Positions 23,256 to 28,097 of a stretch of 28,097 bases of DNA are shown here, piece after piece. Location of the stretch: NCBI GenBank assembly GCA_000437375.1, contig FR898228.1:1-28097 (forward strand). Direction: 5' to 3'. Each line of letters starts with the position of its first letter. Position 1 is the stretch's first letter. Below the pieces are notes generated by a model, which worked only from the letters and a program-made list of their open reading frames with translations, was not told the DNA's origin and did no database searches. The stretch comes from Eubacterium sp. CAG:841 (GTDB lineage Bacteria > Bacillota > Clostridia > Oscillospirales > CAG-272). Position numbers and translations under genes: made by a program.

Positions 23256-24209
23256 ATGAGGATTATAACCGTAAACAAAAATGACGCAGGGCAAAGGCTT
23301 GATAAGTTTCTTTCAAAGGCACTTCCTTTGCTTCCGAAATCGCTTATGTATAAATTTATCAGAACAAAGAAGATAAAGGTCAATCGCAAGCGCGCCGAAA
23401 TAGGTCAGGTGTTGTGCGAAGGAGACGAGCTTTTGCTTTTCATAAGCGAGGAATTTTTCTCTGCGGAAAGCGACGACTTTTATAAAAAAATAAAGCCTGT
23501 TTTCGGTATTGTGTACGAGGATGAGAACATAATCGCGGCAAACAAGCCCGTCGGACTTCTTTGCCACAGTGACGAGGAAGGCGAGCAGAACACTCTTGTT
23601 GAGCAGATAAAGGCTTATCTGTGGCAGAAGGGCGAATATGACGCAGAAAAAGAAAATTCCTTTGCTCCGGCGCTTTGCAACAGGATAGACCGCAACACCT
23701 GCGGGATAGTTTTCGCTGCCAAAAACGCGGCGGCTCTGCGTGCGATGAACGAAGCCGTAAAAGAACGCAGAATAGACAAATATTATCTTTGCCTTGTTCA
23801 CGGCGTACCCGAAAAACGGGAAGATACGTTGCACGGATATCTGATAAAGGACAGTGAAAAAAATACTGTCCGCGTTTTTGAAAAAAAGCCTAAATCGGGC
23901 AACGCAAAAGAGATAATAACCAAATATCGCGTTATAAGCGTTGAAGGCAAAAATGCTTTGCTTGAAGTTGAGCTTGTAACGGGAAGAACTCATCAGATAC
24001 GCGCTCATCTGGCAAGCATAGGACATCCGCTTATAGGCGATGGTAAATATGCCGAAAACGAATCGGACAGAAAAAAGGGAATATATCGTCAGGCGCTCTG
24101 TGCATACAAAGCAGTTTTCGGCAGCGACGTGAGCGCTCCGATTGAAAATCTGCGCGGAAAAACGATAGAGCTCGATAAGGATAAGATACCTTTCCTAAAA
24201 AATATTTGA
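23256..24209 (+). CDS. RluA-family pseudouridine synthase
   Basis: Isomerises uridines in rRNA (RluC/RluD-like); the exact site is not evident. It has 317 residues. An N-terminal S4 RNA-binding domain (~11-62, AGQRLDKFLSKALPLLP...) precedes the synthase core. The catalytic Asp145 lies in NRIDRNTCG, a variant of the usual HRLDxxTSG. GRTHQIRAHLASIGHPLIGD is the second signature. It starts directly after the mtaB stop with AGAGGA upstream at about 23243, so the two RNA-modification genes are cotranscribed. A hairpin terminator follows at 24223. Confidence 0.93.
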   Translation: MRIITVNKNDAGQRLDKFLSKALPLLPKSLMYKFIRTKKIKVNRKRAEIGQVLCEGDELLLFISEEFFSAESDDFYKKIKPVFGIVYEDENIIAANKPVGLLCHSDEEGEQNTLVEQIKAYLWQKGEYDAEKENSFAPALCNRIDRNTCGIVFAAKNAAALRAMNEAVKERRIDKYYLCLVHGVPEKREDTLHGYLIKDSEKNTVRVFEKKPKSGNAKEIITKYRVISVEGKNALLEVELVTGRTHQIRAHLASIGHPLIGDGKYAENESDRKKGIYRQALCAYKAVFGSDVSAPIENLRGKTIELDKDKIPFLKNI

Positions 24210-24222
24210 ATAATCAATGAAA

Positions 24223-24264
24223 AAAGGTGCGTTTTTGCTATTGCATAAAACGCGCTTTTGTTTT
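24223..24264 (+). terminator. Terminator of mtaB-rluA, overlapping the upp promoter
   Basis: A stem of 13 pairs (24223-24235 with 24247-24259, two G-T wobbles) closes on an 11-nt loop and is followed by GTTTT. The upp -35 box lies in its loop and the -10 box just after it. Confidence 0.75.
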
Positions 24265-24269
24265 ATAAT
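24241..24269 (+). promoter_or_regulatory. Sigma-A promoter of upp
   Basis: TTGCAT (24241-24246), a 17-bp spacer and TATAAT (24264-24269), 51 bases before the upp ATG. Confidence 0.78.
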
Positions 24270-24320
24270 ATAACGTGAAAATAAAATTTCCGTAAAACGG
24301 AAAGGTCAGGAGATGAAAAA

Positions 24321-24950
24321 ATGAGCGAACTTCATGTAATCAATCACCCGCTTATTCAGCACAAGCTGACACACATGAGAAAGACGGAAACCGGTCCGAA
24401 GGACTTCCGCCAGCTTCTTAAGGAGATCTCAATGCTTATGGGTTACGAGGTAACACGCGACCTTCCCCTTGAAGATATTGAGATCGAAACGCCTATTCAG
24501 AAAATGACGGCAAAGGTCATTTCGGGAAAGAAAATCGCTATCGTGCCCATACTCCGCGCAGGTCTCGGAATGGTTGACGGTCTGCTCGATCTTGTACCTG
24601 TCGCAAAGGTAGGTCACATCGGTCTTTACCGCGATCCCGATACGCATGAGCCTCATGAATATTACTGCAAGCTTCCCACGGATATCGGCGAGAGAATAGT
24701 CATCGTTGTGGATCCCATGCTTGCAACGGGCGGAAGCGCTGCGGACGCTATCACAATGCTGAAAAATCACGGCTGCACAAATATTCGTTTTGAGTGTCTT
24801 GTTTCCGCGCCCGAGGGTATCAAAAGGGTTCAGGATGCGCATCCCGACGTTGATATTTACACAGCTGCGGTAGACGAAAGACTCAATGATCACGCTTACA
24901 TCATCCCCGGACTCGGCGACGCCGGAGACAGACTCTTCGGCACAAAATAA
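24321..24950 (+). CDS. upp: Uracil phosphoribosyltransferase
   Basis: Salvages uracil to UMP using PRPP. It has 209 residues, exact family length. Conserved segments: HPLIQHKLTHMR at the N-terminus, GLGMVDGLLDLVP, the PRPP loop VVDPMLATGGSA, and the C-terminal uracil-binding DERLNDHAYIIPGLGDAGDR. CAGGAG at 24307-24312 precedes ATG 24321. No PyrR-type leader or attenuator is seen; the leader is only about 45 bases. A small membrane protein gene follows 33 bases later. Confidence 0.97.
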   Translation: MSELHVINHPLIQHKLTHMRKTETGPKDFRQLLKEISMLMGYEVTRDLPLEDIEIETPIQKMTAKVISGKKIAIVPILRAGLGMVDGLLDLVPVAKVGHIGLYRDPDTHEPHEYYCKLPTDIGERIVIVVDPMLATGGSAADAITMLKNHGCTNIRFECLVSAPEGIKRVQDAHPDVDIYTAAVDERLNDHAYIIPGLGDAGDRLFGTK

Positions 24951-24983
24951 ATCAACCGAAAAAAATAATTGTAGGAGGAAAAT

Positions 24984-25307
24984 ATGGACAATAAAAACAT
25001 CACACAGGATATGCTACCCGAAAAATACCGTCCGCTCGGAATGTGGGCTTACTTCGGCTATACAATACTTTTTTCCATACCGCTCTTAGGCTTTATTTTT
25101 CTTATAATTTATTCTTTCAGCGATAAAAACATAAACCGCAGAAACTTTGCACGCTCATACTTCTGCGTGTTTATTCTTATGGTCATAATTTATGTTATTT
25201 GTATGATACTTGCAGTCGCCGGAATAATAACCGGAGGAATACTAGGCGGTGGCGGTGGCGGTGGCGGCGGCGATATGACTGCCTCGCTTCTGAGAACTGT
25301 TTTCTAA
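24984..25307 (+). CDS. Small membrane protein with poly-glycine stretch, unknown function
   Basis: A 107-residue protein. A conserved-looking N-terminus (LPEKYRPLGMWAYFGY) leads into a first helix (~24-45, TILFSIPLLGFIFLIIYSFS), a polar loop DKNINRRNFARSYFC, and a second helix (~60-85). After that come nine consecutive glycines (25245-25271, mostly alternating GGC/GGT codons) and a short tail DMTASLLRTVF. From memory, small proteins with the NxNRRNFARSYFC loop are common in gut Clostridia, but I know no function. TAGGAGG at 24972-24978 is an excellent ribosome binding site, so it is surely translated. It is probably cotranscribed with upp. Confidence 0.85.
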   Translation: MDNKNITQDMLPEKYRPLGMWAYFGYTILFSIPLLGFIFLIIYSFSDKNINRRNFARSYFCVFILMVIIYVICMILAVAGIITGGILGGGGGGGGGDMTASLLRTVF

Positions 25308-25334
25308 AACATAACGAAAAAAGCGTCGGCACAA

Positions 25335-25380
25335 GGCAAATTCTCATAAGGATGTTTTCAAGAATCCATCCAAATTTGCC
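25335..25380. other. Two-tier inverted repeat downstream of the small membrane protein
   Basis: GGCAAATT (25335-25342) pairs with AATTTGCC (25373-25380), and inside it GGATG (25350-25354) with CATCC (25367-25371). It lacks a T run and precedes the strong terminator at 25396. It may be a 3'-UTR structure. Confidence 0.45.
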
Positions 25381-25395
25381 GATTGAGAGTGCAAA

Positions 25396-25437
25396 CAAAA
25401 ACACGCAGAATTCAGAAATGAACTCTGCGTGTTTTTG
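25396..25437. terminator. Long hairpin terminator after upp and the small membrane protein
   Basis: An uninterrupted 14-bp stem (CAAAAACACGCAGA with TCTGCGTGTTTTTG) continues, after one mismatch, with TTC/GAA and loop AGAAAT. It ends in TTTTTG on plus and in A/T tracts on both sides, so it may work in both directions. Confidence 0.85.
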
Positions 25438-25453
25438 TCTACACTTTTCGCCC

Positions 25454-25482
25454 TTGAAAAACGGTCGAAAAAATGGTATAAT
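25454..25482 (+). promoter_or_regulatory. Sigma-A promoter of the HTH-protein/lipoprotein genes
   Basis: TTGAAA (25454-25459), a 17-bp spacer, TATAAT (25477-25482). It lies 17 bases after the preceding hairpin and 36 bases before the ATG. Confidence 0.85.
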
Positions 25483-25518
25483 TAATTCAGAAAGAATAAT
25501 CCCCACGGAGGACTTGCC

Positions 25519-26424
25519 ATGCCATACGACAAAAAGACGCGAGATGCGCTTCAGGCGTATTATGAAACGCATGATTTTACCGGAAACATCCCTGCCTTCG
25601 ATGACAAAAAATATACGCCCGCACAACTGCAGATTTATGCCAAGGCGAAAAAGTTTTTTGCGCAGTCATGGCTGAAGCTCCTTCCCGAAACGGGCAACAA
25701 GCGTTCGATGAGAAATTTCTCGAAAAACTATCCGCTGAACTGTCTGAAAGAAGGCGACGCGGCGTACATTGCGAATATGGTTGCCCAAATTATGGGCGAT
25801 GAGGAACGATTCAAAGTCTCTGTTGACAAATTCTTTTCCGACTTGCAGGAGCCGCTCGAAGCCGGATTCAAAGCCTGTGCAAAGGCGCACGGAAAGACAC
25901 CGGAGGAATTGACCGACGAAGAAATCGAAGATGTTGTGGACAAACTTGCCGGGCTCTTCATGGAAGAGATGATCAACGCACTGATGACGGCACAGAAAAC
26001 GCCGGAAATCTTTGCGGCACTCCATAAGGGTGATACAAAACTTACGGCGCACGAGGATTTTAACGATTCCGTGTGTGAAAATCACGACAAAATCAATTTT
26101 CTGAAAAGATGGACGCATTCCGACACACAGCTTGGTGTGGCATTGTCGCTTGAAGAAGTGATGGAAAGCGACAGAGATGCCGCTGAAAATGCCTCCAGTT
26201 TCTTTTCTCCTGCCGAAAGCACGGAAGAAGCCTATTCGGAACTGCGAAACGGATTCCTTGCCACGCTGTCGGAGGACGACCATGCGATTTTCATCATGCG
26301 GGAAAACGGTAAAACGCAGAAGGAAATTGCGGAGACGCTCGGCTATAAAACGCACAGCGCCGTGACCAAACGCCTGCAAGCTATGCGGGAGCAGTTTGAA
26401 ATGTATATAAAAGAACAAGGATAA
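25519..26424 (+). CDS. Protein of unknown function with C-terminal sigma-region-4-like helix-turn-helix
   Basis: A 301-residue soluble protein I do not recognise as a whole. Residues ~1-235 are mostly helical and charged (e.g. TPEELTDEEIEDVVDKLAGLF), with no catalytic motif that I can see. The end, about 237-298, looks like sigma-70 region 4 or a related HTH: FLATLSEDDHAIFIMRENGKTQKEIAETLGY then SAVTKRLQAMREQF. No sigma region 2 is present. It could be a transcription regulator that uses the large N-terminal domain for sensing or partner binding; that is inference. ATG 25519 follows GGAGG at 25507-25511, with its own promoter just upstream. A lipoprotein gene follows 33 bases after the stop, so both probably belong to one transcript. 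Confidence 0.82.
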   Translation: MPYDKKTRDALQAYYETHDFTGNIPAFDDKKYTPAQLQIYAKAKKFFAQSWLKLLPETGNKRSMRNFSKNYPLNCLKEGDAAYIANMVAQIMGDEERFKVSVDKFFSDLQEPLEAGFKACAKAHGKTPEELTDEEIEDVVDKLAGLFMEEMINALMTAQKTPEIFAALHKGDTKLTAHEDFNDSVCENHDKINFLKRWTHSDTQLGVALSLEEVMESDRDAAENASSFFSPAESTEEAYSELRNGFLATLSEDDHAIFIMRENGKTQKEIAETLGYKTHSAVTKRLQAMREQFEMYIKEQG

Positions 26425-26457
26425 GACATCGACAAATCGGGATTTGAGGAGGCATTT

Positions 26458-26952
26458 ATGAAAAAAAGCATTGCGTTATTTTTGGCATGTGGTATCGTAT
26501 TGACTGCGCTTTTGCTTACAGGCTGTCAGATGTCAGGCAACGGTGACGAGAAAGAGCAAACCACACGAACGGTTGTTGAGCTGAATGAAAATAATTATTG
26601 GAAATACTTTACCGTCAACTACGATATGAATAATTTAAACGCGGGCGGGAAAGGTCGATTTAGTTATGACATCGAAGGCGTTCTCGATTATGCACTGTAC
26701 GAGGACGTTGTATTTACATTTGAAGTCAGTTATTATACAGACGGTCAAAAGGAAGAGGAGTATCAAAGCTATACGATGAAGATAGGCTGCAATGCCGCGG
26801 GAAACGCAAAATTTGAAACCAATCATCTTGGTCTTACCAATGTAACGGTTGGGAAATGGCTTGGCACAGACGGTGAACTTGTCAGTTTTGAAAACTATAA
26901 TTGGAAGGTACATTTTCTTTCTGTTACGGGAAAAGTGATTTACACTCAATAA
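26458..26952 (+). CDS. Small lipoprotein of unknown function
   Basis: A 164-residue predicted lipoprotein. The signal MKKSIALFLACGIVLTALLLTGC ends at lipobox LLTGC with Cys23. The mature part opens with a polar spacer (QMSGNGDEKEQTT), then a compact beta-rich domain with many aromatic residues (NNYWKYFTVNYDMNN, VVFTFEVSYYTDG, SFENYNWKVHF) and a final strand SVTGKVIYTQ. No enzyme motif is visible; a binding or sensing role is possible. GAGGAGG at 26446-26452 gives strong translation. The gene follows the HTH protein closely. Product function is not assigned. Confidence 0.83.
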   Translation: MKKSIALFLACGIVLTALLLTGCQMSGNGDEKEQTTRTVVELNENNYWKYFTVNYDMNNLNAGGKGRFSYDIEGVLDYALYEDVVFTFEVSYYTDGQKEEEYQSYTMKIGCNAAGNAKFETNHLGLTNVTVGKWLGTDGELVSFENYNWKVHFLSVTGKVIYTQ

Positions 26953-27140
26953 CCCGACAACTTCAAGTTTGGCGAACTTCCATCATAAACACACCCACAA
27001 AAAGTCGGACAGTTGTCGTTATCAGAAAGTTTCCCGGGCTTGCCTCCTCTTGCATGGCATTGTGCTTGGGAAGAAACAAAAAACGAGACAGCCATCAAAG
27101 CGCAGGGCGTGGACTGAAGAAGCGGAGGACCGGTTCCAAT
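26953..27140. other. 188-bp non-coding stretch before the kinase gene
   Basis: No ORF with a ribosome binding site occurs here. The kinase frame is open back to 26901, but its conceptual extension (e.g. LGRNKKRDSHQSAGRGLKKR) is basic, low in hydrophobics and overlaps the lipoprotein gene, so I do not treat it as protein. No sigma-A promoter or terminator stands out. Base composition differs from neighbouring spacers (CA- and GC-rich rather than AT-rich), which hints at a remnant or a dispersed element. Confidence 0.45.
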
Positions 27141-28001
27141 ATGAATATAAAAGAAATAATTGCAAAAATGGGCTTTGGCGAGCAATCCGAGGTAACCGTG
27201 TTTAAACATGAAGAAGATGACTCCGATTATGCTGTATGGAAGATAGAAGAAGGCGGTGTTACTCGTGTACTGAAAAAGACGAGCAGGCAAGAACTGGATG
27301 TTTATGACGCTTTTTTAGCTTCAGCCGAATGCGGAGCTCCCCGATTTTATAAGAGTATTGAGCATGACGGCGAGTTGTTTTTTCTTATGGAATACATAAA
27401 AGGGCACAACCTGCAAAAATGCGACCGAGAATCGTTGACTGCCGCTTTGGATGCATTGATTTATCTGCAGAATATGTATTGGGAAAAGCGAGAGCTTCAA
27501 GGCATTGGTCACGGTTTTGAGGCGAGTCTGCCGGGAAGGCAAAAGCGCGGGAAATATCTCAATGACGCGGAACTGGAGCGGGCATATGAACAATATTTGC
27601 AGATTTATTCAGATATTCCGCGGACGCTGTGTCACGACGATCTTCTTCCGTTTAATGTTCTGCGCGCAGAGGAACGTGCGGTCATAGTTGACTGGGAATA
27701 TGCCGGAATTTTGCCTTATCCTACGTCTCTCGCCCGTCTGATTGCTCACTGCGAGGAAGATGAATCGGCTTTTTTCTATATGACGCAAGCGGATAAAGAC
27801 TATGCCGTAGAATATTATTTTGAGCATTTATTAAAAGAAAAAGACATCGACTGCAATGCCTACCGCAGAACGTTGGATTATTTTTTACTGTACGAGTATT
27901 GTGAATGGATTATGCTCGGCATAGAATACAATGATACGGGATGTGAGCGATTCCAAAAATACTACGCAAAGGCGAAGGAACATATCAAAAAATTGACATA
28001 G
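27141..28001 (+). CDS. Choline-kinase/aminoglycoside-phosphotransferase (APH) fold kinase
   Basis: Predicted cytoplasmic small-molecule kinase of 286 residues. The catalytic loop reads CHDDLLPFNVL (HxDxxxxN) and the metal-binding segment IVDWEYAG replaces the DFG of protein kinases. The CHxDLLPxN...DWEYAG pair resembles LicA-type choline kinases more than classical APH(3') enzymes. The usual Asp-Leu-Ala after DWEYAG is replaced by PTSLARLIA. The N-lobe has VTRVLKKT, with Lys probably contacting ATP, and FFLMEYIKGHNL at the hinge. The substrate is unknown; resistance to an aminoglycoside should not be assumed. ATG 27141 is selected because GGAGG at 27124-27128 lies upstream and similarity-like sequence starts at MNIKEIIAKMGF. 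No choline-transport or phosphocholine genes are nearby. Confidence 0.82.
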   Translation: MNIKEIIAKMGFGEQSEVTVFKHEEDDSDYAVWKIEEGGVTRVLKKTSRQELDVYDAFLASAECGAPRFYKSIEHDGELFFLMEYIKGHNLQKCDRESLTAALDALIYLQNMYWEKRELQGIGHGFEASLPGRQKRGKYLNDAELERAYEQYLQIYSDIPRTLCHDDLLPFNVLRAEERAVIVDWEYAGILPYPTSLARLIAHCEEDESAFFYMTQADKDYAVEYYFEHLLKEKDIDCNAYRRTLDYFLLYEYCEWIMLGIEYNDTGCERFQKYYAKAKEHIKKLT

Positions 28002-28009
28002 CATTTCTG

Positions 28010-28097
28010 TTGAAACGCATTTTTCTCATACGCATCCGCACCATTAACCGCACCGGCGGTGTAACCAAAATCGAGATTGTTCCGGACGGTGATTTCT
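28010..28097 (+). CDS. Possible partial gene running off the right edge
   Basis: From TTG 28010 the frame is open to the window end and reads RIRTINRTGGVTKIEIVPDG, which looks like real protein. Codon choice (CGC, ATC, ACC, GGC) differs from the kinase gene just before. No ATG or good ribosome binding site is visible between the kinase stop and this frame, so the piece may be a gene fragment, for example a decayed mobile-element remnant, or the start may be TTG. I do not recognise the family. Confidence 0.3.
   Translation, partial: MKRIFLIRIRTINRTGGVTKIEIVPDGDF

Noticed and set aside
24313..24324. Mini-ORF MKK ending on the upp start codon
   Set aside because: It has no spacing from the ribosome binding site, so it is unlikely to be translated.
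24951..24983. Pyrimidine attenuator near upp
   Set aside because: Neither the short upp leader nor this spacer has a PyrR-like binding loop or alternative hairpins.
26901..27140. 80-residue N-terminal extension of the kinase
   Set aside because: It overlaps the lipoprotein gene, is unlike any kinase N-lobe, and GGAGG at 27124 supports ATG 27141.

Overview
The window reads as a chromosomal stretch of a Bacillota bacterium of class Clostridia, probably an uncultured gut-type Oscillospiraceae/Eubacteriales relative. The grounds are strong GGAGG-type ribosome binding sites, textbook sigma-A promoters (TTGACA-17-TATAAT), a lysine riboswitch, BspA-type leucine-rich and Cys/His-rich surface proteins, an archaeal-type AspRS and a MtaB/TrhP/RluA tRNA-rRNA modification set. 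The family assignments come from motifs read by eye; no database was searched.

Layout. 1-1549: C-terminal part of a large, membrane-anchored surface protein built of Cys/His-rich repeats, its DNA still almost identical between 300-bp copies. 1794-3287: a free-standing archaeal-type aspartyl-tRNA synthetase with its own promoter and terminator. 3417-6176: a lysine riboswitch controlling a three-gene polar amino acid ABC importer (binding lipoprotein, permease, ATPase); the binding protein has its lobes in circularly permuted order. 6209-8791 (minus strand): a secreted LRR_5/BspA-like protein of 817 residues. 8829-9580 (minus): two half-size TauE/SafE permeases overlapping by ATGA.

9607-18349: a tight run of eight plus-strand genes: uppP (lipid carrier recycling), ftsK/spoIIIE (DNA translocase), thymidylate kinase, a DJ-1/PfpI protein, 5-formyl-THF cyclo-ligase, a CPBP membrane protease, mltG and a U32 peptidase/TrhP-like protein. 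Several overlap or lie within 35 bp, so they probably form one envelope/division/nucleotide operon. 18380-20608: pgk-tpiA glycolytic pair with promoter and terminator; pgk carries an exact 24-bp in-frame duplication of the codons for its phosphate-binding loop. 20679-24259: D,D-carboxypeptidase, then mtaB and an RluA-family synthase. 24241-25307: upp and a small membrane protein with a run of nine glycines.

25396-28097 looks accessory: a 301-residue protein with a sigma-region-4-like helix-turn-helix, a small lipoprotein, an odd 188-bp non-coding stretch, a choline-kinase/aminoglycoside-phosphotransferase-like kinase, and the edge of another possible gene. No tRNA, rRNA, CRISPR array or complete insertion sequence was seen. 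The most notable items are the permuted lysine-binding protein under the riboswitch, the duplicated PGK loop, the freshly duplicated Cys/His modules, the split TSUP pair and the HTH-protein/lipoprotein cassette.
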